From: Micavibrio sp. UBA1672
GTDB lineage: Bacteria > Pseudomonadota > Alphaproteobacteria > Micavibrionales > Micavibrionaceae
DNA length: 60,114 nt
Assembly (NCBI GenBank): GCA_002320665.1
Contig: DCKO01000022.1
Coordinates: 1-60,114 of the forward strand
Direction: 5' to 3'
In this document: piece by piece, positions 17,315 to 26,103 of the stretch
Position numbering within the stretch: the stretch's first letter is position 1
Layout of the letters: every line of letters begins with the position of its first letter
Notes under the pieces: generated by a model
What the model saw: the letters and a program-made list of their open reading frames with translations, nothing else
Database searches by the model: none
What the model was told of the DNA's origin: nothing
Program-made: the position numbers and the translations under genes

Positions 17315-17865
17315 TTACCAAGTACAAATTCAATTTTATCGACGTAGTTCTGAGTTTCTTGATATGGCGGAATACCGTTATATTTATTCACTGCCCCCGC
17401 CCCTGCATTATAAGCAGCAAGTGCAAGCTGTCGATCTCCGTTAAATTCATTGAGTAATCCTTTTAAATACTTAACTCCCCCATCTATATTTTGCTTCGGA
17501 TCATAGGCGTTACGCACGCCTAACTCTTTGGCTGTTCCGGGCATGAGTTGCATCAACCCCATAGCCCCCTTGCGCGATGTTGCAGCAGGATTAAATCCTG
17601 ATTCAGTTAAGATAACGGCTTCTATCAACCGTACTTCTACACCATATTTTTCTGCCGCAGCATTTATATAGCTTTGAAATTGCTGTTTGGCGCTCTTAGA
17701 AATCTTAGGCACATACACAGTCGAATGAACACGATGCCTATAATCATGCGCAACATAGGATACCACACTACCATCTTGTTTAAACTCAAAAACATCTGCC
17801 TGCGTCTCAAAACTCAGCAACGATAACGCACAGCATATAATACAAAACCTCAGAAGCATTTTCAT
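17311..17865 (-). CDS. virB1: Lytic transglycosylase, VirB1-like
   Basis: A signal peptide (residues 1-24, ending TQADVF) is followed by an SLT domain with the catalytic Glu in AVILTESGFNPAATS. Further motifs are GAMGLMQLMPGTAKELG and LALAAYNAGAGAV. These enzymes cut peptidoglycan to let the secretion apparatus cross the wall. ATG 17865 or 17859 is likely, with AGG just upstream; the longer frame lacks a signal-like start. It lies on the opposite strand from virB2-virB11 and next to a secreted Cys-rich gene, with a 1-bp gap. Confidence 0.92.
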   Translation of the reverse strand: MKMLLRFCIICCALSLLSFETQADVFEFKQDGSVVSYVAHDYRHRVHSTVYVPKISKSAKQQFQSYINAAAEKYGVEVRLIEAVILTESGFNPAATSRKGAMGLMQLMPGTAKELGVRNAYDPKQNIDGGVKYLKGLLNEFNGDRQLALAAYNAGAGAVNKYNGIPPYQETQNYVDKIEFVLGN

Positions 17866-17866
17866 C

Positions 17867-18349
17867 CTACTGATAAAAGAATTTACCCAGATAATCACCA
17901 CTCACCCACATTTCTACAAAATATGGCTTAGGACGTTTAATGGCTTTGTAATAACAACGATTATCATTATATTCTATTTGCACATCAGTCTGAACATTAC
18001 AAAATTGATATATGTCATGACTGATACAACGTGAACGATCTCCACTATCACCATCATTATTGATTTCGAGTTCAAAACCTTCTTTACATGGCTCGTAAGG
18101 TTCATAACCCATTTGATAATGTCCATTTCCCCCTGCTGAACAAGAACCGAATGATGGTAAAGGCGGTTTTCTTTTTTTAATACGCTTAATCATGGCACTA
18201 TGCGCAGCGCTGCACCCTTGCGGAAATCCGCCCGGCAAACAAAGCCAGATCGCACACTCATCTTGTGATGCAGCAAAAACAGGACCAGTCGTAAAAACCG
18301 CCGTTCCCAGAAATGCAAAAGCCAATAAAACACATGTTGTAGATTTCAT
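17867..18349 (-). CDS. Secreted Cys-rich protein associated with conjugation (TrbM-like, tentative)
   Basis: The 160-residue protein has a clear signal peptide (MKSTTCVLLAFAFLGTAVF, cleavage near VFAAS). Its mature region starts DECAIWLCLPGGFPQGCSAA and has about nine cysteines. CEA/CAI-x-CL motifs at this position recall TrbM of P-type conjugation systems, but similarity is partial. It is adjacent to virB1 and divergent from virB2, so it probably acts in the periplasm with the transfer apparatus. Confidence 0.55.
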   Translation of the reverse strand: MKSTTCVLLAFAFLGTAVFTTGPVFAASQDECAIWLCLPGGFPQGCSAAHSAMIKRIKKRKPPLPSFGSCSAGGNGHYQMGYEPYEPCKEGFELEINNDGDSGDRSRCISHDIYQFCNVQTDVQIEYNDNRCYYKAIKRPKPYFVEMWVSGDYLGKFFYQ

Positions 18350-18554
18350 AATCTCAACTCCGTGAAAATTTAAGAAATATATTAACTCGTATAATCACGA
18401 ATTTTTTGATTGAAAAGAGCATCTTTCATATATGCTACTTCCACGACATAAAATGCTACCTGTGGTTATGGTATATGACTTTACAATCCTGATAAAAGAA
18501 AATAGACGTATCAGCTATATAAACATTAACAGCGCGTGTAAAGGGGAAGAAACT
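18350..18554. promoter_or_regulatory. Divergent promoter region of the virB operon
   Basis: This 205-bp gap separates the leftward secreted-protein/virB1 pair from rightward virB2. It is AT-rich, and AAGGGGAAGA at its right edge is the virB2 ribosome site. A short frame extending virB2 upstream to 18432 is judged non-coding because the signal peptide starts at 18555. Confidence 0.5.
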
Positions 18555-18887
18555 ATGACTTCTTATAAAAATATCAATATGATACGGATTATAACATTTT
18601 CATTTTTCTGCATCGTATTTATCACATTATCATCACCGGAAGCCCACGCAGCCGCAAGCGGTGGTGGTGGAGCGCTATTCGGCTCTTTAACCAATTTTCT
18701 AAATGCCTTGCAAACTCTTCTGACAGGAACTTGGGCTCGTATCGTCGCTATTATCGCCGTTGTTATCCTCGGCTTTGGCTGGATGACTGGCCGTATCTCA
18801 TGGTACATTGCAGGATCAGTTATTGGCGGCATTATCCTCGTATTCGGCGCCGCCGCGATCGTGGACAGCATTAGCGGTTCTATCTAA
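18555..18887 (+). CDS. virB2: VirB2 major pilin
   Basis: The 110-residue protein has a long signal peptide ending near EAHAAASGGGGA and two hydrophobic helices, FLNALQTLLTGTWARIVAIIAVV and ISWYIAGSVIGGIILVFGAAA, separated by a short basic loop (GWMTGR). This is the standard VirB2/TrbC pilin layout. ATG 18555 follows AAGGGGAAGA. It is the first gene of the rightward T4SS operon. Confidence 0.93.
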   Translation: MTSYKNINMIRIITFSFFCIVFITLSSPEAHAAASGGGGALFGSLTNFLNALQTLLTGTWARIVAIIAVVILGFGWMTGRISWYIAGSVIGGIILVFGAAAIVDSISGSI

Positions 18888-18927
18888 AAGCAGACCTGAA
18901 AAAATCTGCGATAGAAAGGATGCGCCG

Positions 18928-19233
18928 ATGTCACAAGAAAACATCTCAACAGATACAGTTTATCTGGCTTTGACACGCCCTCCCATGACTATGGGCGTGC
19001 CAATGGATTTCTTTGGCGTAAATTTCATCCTAACAGGCATTGGTATTATCCTATGCACATCACTTTTTGCCATGTTTTGTGTTTTGGCTTTTTTCTCACT
19101 ACCACTACATGGCATTGCCCTGCTTGCAACGCGCCATGATCCTCATTGGATTCATGTTTGGAAAACAAAAATATCTAAGGCAGGGCCAACTCGCAACCAG
19201 AAGCTATGGAAGTCAAACAGCTATTTAGCATAG
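18928..19233 (+). CDS. virB3: VirB3 inner-membrane T4SS protein
   Basis: The 101-residue protein begins with VYLALTRPPMTMGVPMDFFG, the conserved VirB3 N-terminus, then two closely spaced hydrophobic segments (about 28-65), and ends with a basic tail. AGAAAGGA precedes the ATG. VirB3 works with VirB4 and VirB6 in the inner-membrane complex. The position between virB2 and virB4 is as expected. Confidence 0.92.
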   Translation: MSQENISTDTVYLALTRPPMTMGVPMDFFGVNFILTGIGIILCTSLFAMFCVLAFFSLPLHGIALLATRHDPHWIHVWKTKISKAGPTRNQKLWKSNSYLA

Positions 19234-19246
19234 GAAGAATTACACA

Positions 19247-19492
19247 ATGATGAATGGAAATTTAGAAATCCCGAATATCAGCAATGAAGAGGAAAACATA
19301 AAAACCGCGATGAAAGATCAAATTCTCTTTCACACGGCATGGATTTATGACGCCTTGGTCTCCGCATATCAAAGAGAAACCAATAACCAGCGCATCAGCG
19401 CGGAAATACGCACAATTCTAAAACAACATGCCTTCAACCTATATGTGGAGTGGCATAGCAAAACCGCAAAAGAACACCATGAAATACGCTAA
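19247..19492 (+). CDS. Small soluble protein between virB3 and virB4
   Basis: The 81-residue protein is acidic at the N-terminus and mostly helical, with no signal peptide or membrane segment. It is not a standard VirB component and I do not recognise it. It overlaps the start of virB4 by 14 bp, so it is translated within the operon, and its stop lies inside virB4. It may be a cytosolic accessory of the ATPase. Confidence 0.65.
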   Translation: MMNGNLEIPNISNEEENIKTAMKDQILFHTAWIYDALVSAYQRETNNQRISAEIRTILKQHAFNLYVEWHSKTAKEHHEIR

Positions 19493-21863
19493 TTTTGCAA
19501 AAACAGAAAAACCCATATCAGATTTTGTGCCCTACACGCGCTTTGTTGATGAAAACACTTTGCGTACAAAAGACGGGTATTTGCTCCAAATCATAAAACT
19601 TAACGGTCTGGCTTTTGAAACCGCAGAAACAGAAGACTTAAATCACTATAAAAATGTCCGTGGCAATCTCATTCATAATCTCTCGGACAGCCGCTTTGTG
19701 CTGTATCACCACATCATACGACGCGAAGTGCATGAAAGTCTGGATAGCTTCTTTGAAAATGATTTTTGTCGCCAGCTCGATCAGGTCTACGGTGCAAAAC
19801 TGGCACAAAAACGTATGTTCAAAAACGAACATTATATTAGCGTGTTACGCCGCCCTACCCCGGGCATTTTAGGGCTGGCCGATAAGATAGGCCGCGTATT
19901 ATCAAACAAAATCGACAAGCAGCTCTACGAACAAACTCTACGGGGTGATCTCAAAGCCCTGACATCTGAAACCAAGGGTTTGATTGAAGGGCTGGCGCTC
20001 TATTCACCCAAGCTCCTCACCCTTCAAGAAACGGAAACCGGAACACTTTGCCCTTCTCTATCGTTTTTAGGGTTGCTTCTCAACCTTGAGGATGCGCCCG
20101 TTGCCCTGCCGGATGGCGGTATTGATACGTATTTGCCAAAAAAACGTCTATCATTCGGCAAAGAAACCTTTGAAGTGCGCGGCGCGGCCAATGGTGACAT
20201 TAAACTTGGCGCGATGCTTTCCGTTAAAAAATACGGCACGCATACAGCAACCGGTATGCTCGATGGCCTCTTGCGCCTCCCACACGAATTTATTCTAACG
20301 CAAAGCTATGCCTGCGTTGACATGCAGACCTCTTTGAACCGTATTCGTGATTGCCAAAGAAAAATGGTTGCCGGTGAACAAGGTGCTGTCTCTTTAGAAG
20401 GCCAGCTCGATCAAGCGATTGATGAAGTCGCCTCCGGCCTTACAACATTTGGCGATCATCATTTAAGCCTATGCGCGATTGGAAGAAGCGCGCCGGAATT
20501 AGACAAGGCCGTAAACGCAGCTCTTAATGTATTCAAGCCTCTTGGCGTTCATGCAGTGAGAGAAGATGTAAATATGGAGCCTGTTTTTTGGGCGCAACTG
20601 CCAGGCAATCTATCCTATATTGCCCGCAGCTCCATGATCTCAAATCATAATTTTGCAGGATTTACAGGATTTCATAATTTTCCGGCAGGACAAAGAAGCG
20701 GCAATCATTGGGGTGAAGCCGTAACGTGTCTGGAGACAACATCCGGTACGCCTTACTGGTTTAACTTCCATGAACCAAAGCGTGATGTCGGTAATTTCAC
20801 CGTCTTCGGCCCGACTGGGTACGGTAAAACGGTGCTGCTTTCATTCCTCCATGCACAAGCACAAAAATTCAAACCCAAAAGCTTCTTCTTTGATAAAGAC
20901 AGAGGTGCAGAAGTTTACCTACGTGCTATTGGCGGCGAATATAATGTCATAAGTTCGGGGCTTCCTTCCGGCCTTAATCCTCTACAAATTGACGATACAC
21001 CGGAAAATCGGGCGTTTTTGCGGGATTGGCTGCAAATCTTGCTTCGCACTGAAACACGCAAAGACTTTACGGCCAAAGAGCGTGAAATGATTGCTGACGT
21101 GGTGAATGCAAATTTTGAAGCGCCTTTTGAACACCGCCGCCTATCTGTTCTCTGCAAACTTTTTGGTGGTTTTGAGCATGACATTGATGAAACCCTTCAA
21201 GAGCGCCTATCCATGTGGCACTCAGGGGGCGAGAGGGCGTGGCTCTTTGATAATCCTCAAGATACGCTTTCCCTATCAGCTCAAACCATTGGCTTTGATA
21301 TGACTTCCATTCTGGATGATCCGGTCAGCCGTACGCCTTGGCTGTTCTACATTTTTCATCGCATTAAAAATGCTCTGGCGCATAAGAAAAAAACACTCAT
21401 TATGCTTGATGAAGGCTGGAAACTGCTCGATGATCCGGTGTTTGCCTATACTATTAAGGACTGGCTTAAAACCGTCAGGAAACAAGGCGGTTTGGTTGGT
21501 TTTGCTACACAAAGCACTGGCGATGCCACAAACAGCGTCATTGGCGCAACCATCTTAGAACAAAGTCCGACACAGATTTTCTTACCTAATCCCAAAGCAA
21601 GGGAAGAAGAATATTGCGGACATTTCCGCCTGACAGAGCGCGAGCTTTACACAATTCGCAATCTCACAGCTCAAAGCCGCTGTTTCCTTATAAAGCAGGG
21701 CAAAGACTCCGTTATTGCAAAACTTGACCTATCCGGCATGGATGATTTTATTTCCATTCTTTCAGGCCGCACCGAAAACATCCGTATTCTCGATGAAGTA
21801 CGGGAAGAATTTCCAACGCCGGAAGAGTGGATTCCACACTTTATAGAAAGGATTGCCGCATGA
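19479..21863 (+). CDS. virB4: VirB4 T4SS ATPase
   Basis: The 794-residue protein has the CagE/TrbE/VirB N-terminal domain and a C-terminal ATPase with Walker A GPTGYGKTVL (about 452-461), Walker B LIMLDEGWKLLDDP and the conserved KTVRKQGGLVGFATQS segment. It powers pilus assembly and substrate transfer at the inner membrane. ATG 19479 yields the typical YANFAKTEKPISDFVPY start. The gene overlaps virB5 by ATGA. Confidence 0.97.
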   Translation: MKYANFAKTEKPISDFVPYTRFVDENTLRTKDGYLLQIIKLNGLAFETAETEDLNHYKNVRGNLIHNLSDSRFVLYHHIIRREVHESLDSFFENDFCRQLDQVYGAKLAQKRMFKNEHYISVLRRPTPGILGLADKIGRVLSNKIDKQLYEQTLRGDLKALTSETKGLIEGLALYSPKLLTLQETETGTLCPSLSFLGLLLNLEDAPVALPDGGIDTYLPKKRLSFGKETFEVRGAANGDIKLGAMLSVKKYGTHTATGMLDGLLRLPHEFILTQSYACVDMQTSLNRIRDCQRKMVAGEQGAVSLEGQLDQAIDEVASGLTTFGDHHLSLCAIGRSAPELDKAVNAALNVFKPLGVHAVREDVNMEPVFWAQLPGNLSYIARSSMISNHNFAGFTGFHNFPAGQRSGNHWGEAVTCLETTSGTPYWFNFHEPKRDVGNFTVFGPTGYGKTVLLSFLHAQAQKFKPKSFFFDKDRGAEVYLRAIGGEYNVISSGLPSGLNPLQIDDTPENRAFLRDWLQILLRTETRKDFTAKEREMIADVVNANFEAPFEHRRLSVLCKLFGGFEHDIDETLQERLSMWHSGGERAWLFDNPQDTLSLSAQTIGFDMTSILDDPVSRTPWLFYIFHRIKNALAHKKKTLIMLDEGWKLLDDPVFAYTIKDWLKTVRKQGGLVGFATQSTGDATNSVIGATILEQSPTQIFLPNPKAREEEYCGHFRLTERELYTIRNLTAQSRCFLIKQGKDSVIAKLDLSGMDDFISILSGRTENIRILDEVREEFPTPEEWIPHFIERIAA

Positions 21864-22615
21864 AAAGGACACTCAAATCACATTTGCGTTTATGGACTGC
21901 ATGTGCAGGACTTGCCGTTTGCCTTCTCCCCTCCCCATCCAAGGCAAACGGCATCCCTGTGTTTGATGCAACGAGCGTAGCGCAAGCCATAGCCCAGCTT
22001 GAACAAATGGCTCAAGACTATCAAATGCAACTCCAGCAACTTGACCAAGCCCTTGCAAACTATAATGCCATCACAGGCGGGCGTAATCTTGGTGATCTCA
22101 AAAACTCCAGTGTAGAGCAAGATTTACGCCGCGCCCTTCCTCCACATTTACAGGATTTAATCGGCCTGAATAACGCGTCCGGTCTTGGCAGTGCCGGCCT
22201 ACAAACACAAGGGATATACAATGATATTTTGACCACGTATCAGCCAGCCACAGGCGCTACTCTCATACCAAGCGCCCCAACAAGTTCATTGGCAGGTGCT
22301 CATGATCGCTATTCTAATACGACCTATGCAGCTATGGCCGCATCTGAAAGCGCATATAACAATGCAAATGAGCGCTTGGAAGACTATGAAGCCATGCTGC
22401 AAAAACTCAACACAACGACAGACTTAAAAGAGTCCGTTGATCTGCTGGCGCGCATCACCGCAGAAAACGGCATTTTGCTCAATGAGATTATGCGTATGCA
22501 ATCCCTACAAATGCAGCTTAATTCAGCGCATCAGGGTTCGGATTTAACAACGCTACAACGTGCAAATAAAGCACACAATTATGATCCGGCTATCGCCGCA
22601 CAAACATTTGATTAA
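21860..22615 (+). CDS. virB5: VirB5-like minor pilin
   Basis: The 251-residue protein has a signal peptide (cleavage near SKANGIPVFDA) and a helical mature part with IAQLEQMAQDYQMQLQQLDQ, typical of VirB5/TrbJ proteins located at the pilus tip. The start overlaps the virB4 stop. Length fits the family. Confidence 0.88.
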   Translation: MKRTLKSHLRLWTACAGLAVCLLPSPSKANGIPVFDATSVAQAIAQLEQMAQDYQMQLQQLDQALANYNAITGGRNLGDLKNSSVEQDLRRALPPHLQDLIGLNNASGLGSAGLQTQGIYNDILTTYQPATGATLIPSAPTSSLAGAHDRYSNTTYAAMAASESAYNNANERLEDYEAMLQKLNTTTDLKESVDLLARITAENGILLNEIMRMQSLQMQLNSAHQGSDLTTLQRANKAHNYDPAIAAQTFD

Positions 22616-22630
22616 AAGGAGAAAAAAGAT

Positions 22631-22810
22631 ATGAAAAAACTTTTACTAATTTTGCCATTACTGGCATTGGCCGGGTGTTCAACATTTGGTCACAAAGACC
22701 TGAAATCGCCATGTAACGGCAAAACAGCATCTTTGTCTCAAAACCCATGTAATCCGCTTCCAATCAATATTGGCAGCTTGGAAACCACATCCAACAAAAA
22801 GGCCGCTTAG
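22631..22810 (+). CDS. Small conjugation lipoprotein (VirB7/TrbK-position)
   Basis: This 59-residue ORF has a lipobox LALAGC at residues 11-16 preceded by a hydrophobic signal, and AAGGAGAAAAAAG upstream. The mature part contains two short Cys-Asn-type repeats, SPCNGK and NPCNPLP. It sits between virB5 and virB6, where small outer-membrane lipoproteins of the VirB7 or entry-exclusion type are often encoded. It lacks a recognisable VirB7 core-complex motif, so the exact role is open. Confidence 0.8.
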   Translation: MKKLLLILPLLALAGCSTFGHKDLKSPCNGKTASLSQNPCNPLPINIGSLETTSNKKAA

Positions 22811-22812
22811 TC

Positions 22813-23229
22813 ATGATTAGTAACAAAACTCTGTTCCTTGCATTTTGCGCAACAACAATCCTAACAGGATGCCAAGAAGATCATAAAAACCCGCTATTAG
22901 ACAAACCAACCCATGAAGTTGTCCAGTGGATTTTTGAAAATACAAGCGCGGAAATCGAAGATTGCGCCCAAAGCTGGGCTGATCCTAAAACGGCACTTTC
23001 ATCCGATCTGGAAAGATGTCAGAGCGTTGCTTCAAAACTTGCGGAAGAAATGAATTATGTAGGTTTTTCTCAGGATGTGCGCGTTGCCGATCTGGATGTT
23101 CCTATTATTTGGCGGGAATTTAATGCCAAAGTCCAAAAAAGAGAAGAATGGAACGATAGTCTTAAAAAACACAAAACCGATCCGGGCAGCATGGAAAACA
23201 ATCTAAAGGGCTTAGATTTATTAAAGTAA
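22813..23229 (+). CDS. Lipoprotein, possible entry-exclusion protein
   Basis: The 138-residue protein has the lipobox ILTGC at residues 16-20. The mature part includes HEVVQWIFENTSAEIEDCAQSW and a second Cys region ERCQSVA. Lipoproteins in this operon slot often act in entry exclusion (EexN-like) or in the outer-membrane core. The sequence is not decisive. It starts 2 bp after the preceding small lipoprotein gene. Confidence 0.7.
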   Translation: MISNKTLFLAFCATTILTGCQEDHKNPLLDKPTHEVVQWIFENTSAEIEDCAQSWADPKTALSSDLERCQSVASKLAEEMNYVGFSQDVRVADLDVPIIWREFNAKVQKREEWNDSLKKHKTDPGSMENNLKGLDLLK

Positions 23230-23240
23230 GGTAATTTTAG

Positions 23241-24281
23241 ATGGCATCCGCTAACACCGTTGATAACTTTTTAGATAATCTGGACACGATAATCCTGAGT
23301 TTCGTGCAAGGCTCTTTCGGCAATTTATCCGGGCCGATGGAAACGCTCTGGAAATCTATGTTCATCGTCTTTATTGCCTTTTATGGCTATAAAGTCATTA
23401 TCAATGGTCGTTTTTCAGCACATGACGGTATCTTACATATAGCAAAAATGCTTGTCATTCTGGTTCTCATAACCAGTTGGACTGATTTTCAGATTTTTGT
23501 CATGGATGTAGTGACGAACACACCCTCAGAATTGGCCGGAGAACTTCTAAAGTCCGCCACTATTGGCGCTCCCGACGCAGACAGTGCCAATACAGCTTTA
23601 GGAGATTTTTATGATCGAGCAATTCAAGTATCTAAAAAAATAAATGAAGGTGCAGGCTGGAATGTTGCAATTATCGCATATGGGTGGGCAGTTTTTCTGG
23701 CGGGGCTTGCTTTAACCGGATACGCCCTTATCCTAATTTCACTATCCAAAATCGCTGTAGCCCTTATGTTAGCGGTTGCCCCCTTCTTTATTTTGATGCT
23801 GATATTCGCTCAAACAAAAACACTTTTTGAAGGCTGGCTTCGAACAACTCTAAATTATGCTCTCATTCCAATATTTGTATATGGCCTGCTTTCCCTTCTC
23901 TTAGTGTTAGTAAACAAATCATTGGTCAAAATGGAAGCCAGTGTAACGGCTACCAGTGAAATTATGACATATGCAGCCCCATTCCTTCTGGTTTGTGTGA
24001 TCTCAGTCGGTCTTCTCATGCAGGTTATGAATCTGGCATCAGGTATCGCCGGCGGACTAAGCTTGCAAACAATGGGGTTGGGTAAAATGGCCGCAAAGGG
24101 CATCGGCGCTGGCGCCGGACTTGCGGGCGGCGTTGGTCGTATCCACGCTGATAAAGCTCTCGATAAAGCCTTTAAAACCGGCGATCACGCTAAAAATAAA
24201 TCTCCTGACAATGGAAACAAAGACCCCAACGCAGAAAAAGTAAAAGCGGCAGCAGCCGAAAATAGAGAGATTAAGAAATGA
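23241..24281 (+). CDS. virB6: VirB6/TrbL polytopic T4SS channel component
   Basis: The 346-residue protein has six or so membrane helices between residues 35 and 265. The conserved VirB6 segment APFFILMLIFAQTKTLFEGW appears in the middle, and a Gly/Ala/Lys-rich cytosolic tail follows. It forms part of the inner-membrane translocation channel. Its stop overlaps virB8 by ATGA. Confidence 0.93.
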   Translation: MASANTVDNFLDNLDTIILSFVQGSFGNLSGPMETLWKSMFIVFIAFYGYKVIINGRFSAHDGILHIAKMLVILVLITSWTDFQIFVMDVVTNTPSELAGELLKSATIGAPDADSANTALGDFYDRAIQVSKKINEGAGWNVAIIAYGWAVFLAGLALTGYALILISLSKIAVALMLAVAPFFILMLIFAQTKTLFEGWLRTTLNYALIPIFVYGLLSLLLVLVNKSLVKMEASVTATSEIMTYAAPFLLVCVISVGLLMQVMNLASGIAGGLSLQTMGLGKMAAKGIGAGAGLAGGVGRIHADKALDKAFKTGDHAKNKSPDNGNKDPNAEKVKAAAAENREIKK

Positions 24282-24973
24282 CAGCACAAGCACAAAACAA
24301 TAAAGGATTAAAGCCTACTGCCGAATATTTTGAGAACGGTGCAACATGGGAACATGGCGTGTATGCTAATCTCGAAGCTTCACGCAAACGCGCGTGGATC
24401 GTGGCTTTTCTATCGCTTGGTCTGGCTTTCGCTTGTGTTCTCTGCCTGATTTTATTACTCCCGCTTAAAACTTTTGAACCTTACGTTGTTACGGTCGATC
24501 AATCCAGCGGTTACACAGAAATTACCCGTCCTTTGAAACAAGGTGCAATATCTGAACAAGCCGCTATCACCGAAAGCAATTTAGTACGATACGTTACGTT
24601 GCGTGAAAGCTATAATCCGTATATTACCCGCGAGAATTACGATCAGGTTGCTTTGCTTTCAGATCAAAAGGCATTGCAAGAATATGAAGAACTCTGGAAT
24701 GAAAACAACCCTGAAAATCCGTCCCGAATTGCAGGAGGCAAAGGCACAACGGATGTAAAAATCAAATCTGTGTCATTTTTGAACGATGAAACAGCACAGG
24801 TACGGTTTATGACACAAACACGCAAAGATAACCGTGTTTATCAGTCACACTGGAATGCGATCATCACATTCCGCTACACCCAAAAGCCCATGAAAATGTT
24901 GGAGCGTTTTGATAATCCGCTCGGCTTTCAGGTCATTTCCTATCGTAAATCACAAGAAATATTGGAGAAGTAA
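24278..24973 (+). CDS. virB8: VirB8 inner-membrane assembly factor
   Basis: The 231-residue protein has a short cytosolic N-terminus, one membrane helix (about 40-65) and a periplasmic NTF2-like domain. Characteristic segments are FEPYVVTVDQSSGYTEI and VRYVTLRESYNP near the middle. VirB8 nucleates assembly of the secretion complex. It is translationally coupled to virB6. Confidence 0.95.
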   Translation: MTAQAQNNKGLKPTAEYFENGATWEHGVYANLEASRKRAWIVAFLSLGLAFACVLCLILLLPLKTFEPYVVTVDQSSGYTEITRPLKQGAISEQAAITESNLVRYVTLRESYNPYITRENYDQVALLSDQKALQEYEELWNENNPENPSRIAGGKGTTDVKIKSVSFLNDETAQVRFMTQTRKDNRVYQSHWNAIITFRYTQKPMKMLERFDNPLGFQVISYRKSQEILEK

Positions 24974-24976
24974 ACT

Positions 24977-25837
24977 ATGAAAAAACTAATACTCACCACC
25001 GCTATAGCTCTTTGCCTTGCGTCACCCGCAATGGCAGGTAAGACCCCGCGCAACGGCTCTGCTGACGCACGTGTTAAAACCATTACATATAATGATTCAG
25101 ATGTTTACCGCATCACGGCGCATTACGGCTTTTCTACTGTGATCGAATTTGACCGCACCGAAGACATTGAGACAATTTCTATGGGTGATAGCCAGGCATG
25201 GCAAACAATTAAACCTTCACGCGGCAATTTGTTGTTCATCAAGCCTTTGGAGCAAAACGCCAACACGAACATGACGGTTGTGACAAACAAACGCATTTAC
25301 ACATTCGAGCTAACAGCGCGTGCGTCAAAATCTCACACATCAAGAGACCTCTCATTCCGCATTCGTTTTGTCTATCCTGACCAGATAGACATGCAACTCG
25401 CCAATATTGCCAAAAGCAAGAATAACGGATTTGAAGATCGAGACTTTTCGCCTTCAGCCGTTCCGCCGGAAGACTGGAATTTTGATTATTCTTATGCCGG
25501 TGATAAGAGCCTGCGTCCCAAACGCGCCTTTGACGACGGTATTTTCACATACTTCCAGTTTTCCAAAACAGGTAAAACACCAGCCGTTTTCGCCGTTGAT
25601 CCTGATGGTAATGAATCTATCGTGAATTACTCCATGCAGGGCAAATACCTTGTTGTTGAAAGCCTTGGCCGCCAATTCACGCTTAGAGATGGCGATATTA
25701 CGACATGTATTTTCAATGACTCCTATCCTGACATCGAAGCTGATCCGTTGGAATTGACCGTCAATGAAATGGAAGATGTGTCCGAGGAATCCGGTATCAA
25801 TATTTCTTCCGCCGACAGTGCAGGATTTAACGATTAA
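24977..25837 (+). CDS. virB9: VirB9 outer-membrane core component
   Basis: The 286-residue protein has a signal peptide (cleavage after SPAMA) and the VirB9/CagX pattern. FSTVIEFDRTEDIETISMGD lies in the N-terminal domain and WNFDYSYAGDKSLRPKRAFDD introduces the C-terminal domain. With VirB7- and VirB10-type partners it forms the core complex. Confidence 0.95.
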   Translation: MKKLILTTAIALCLASPAMAGKTPRNGSADARVKTITYNDSDVYRITAHYGFSTVIEFDRTEDIETISMGDSQAWQTIKPSRGNLLFIKPLEQNANTNMTVVTNKRIYTFELTARASKSHTSRDLSFRIRFVYPDQIDMQLANIAKSKNNGFEDRDFSPSAVPPEDWNFDYSYAGDKSLRPKRAFDDGIFTYFQFSKTGKTPAVFAVDPDGNESIVNYSMQGKYLVVESLGRQFTLRDGDITTCIFNDSYPDIEADPLELTVNEMEDVSEESGINISSADSAGFND

Positions 25838-25854
25838 GAGAAAGAACAAAGGTC

Positions 25855-26103
25855 ATGACGCAAGACGTGACAAATGAAGATATTAAAAGGCAAAATACGT
25901 GGAAAGCCATTGTGATAGGTGTTTCGGTTCTGGTTGTTTGCCTCATTCTTCTGGACACGTACTATGACCAGCAAAAGCCCCACGAAATGCGGCCTCTTGC
26001 CCCTATTACATTCACGCCGCCCCCGGAAATACCGGAAAAGTTCTTTAATCAGGAACAAGATACGGCACAACCAGCACAAGGATCTGTAAACAATGAGCAA
26101 TAA
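25855..26103 (+). CDS. Small single-pass membrane protein between virB9 and virB10
   Basis: The 82-residue protein has one membrane helix (about 17-38) followed by a proline-rich periplasmic tail containing ITFTPPPEIPEKFF. It overlaps virB10 by 11 bp. It is not a named VirB protein and has no lipobox. Its topology resembles the N-terminus of VirB10, so it may join the core complex as an accessory. Confidence 0.7.
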   Translation: MTQDVTNEDIKRQNTWKAIVIGVSVLVVCLILLDTYYDQQKPHEMRPLAPITFTPPPEIPEKFFNQEQDTAQPAQGSVNNEQ

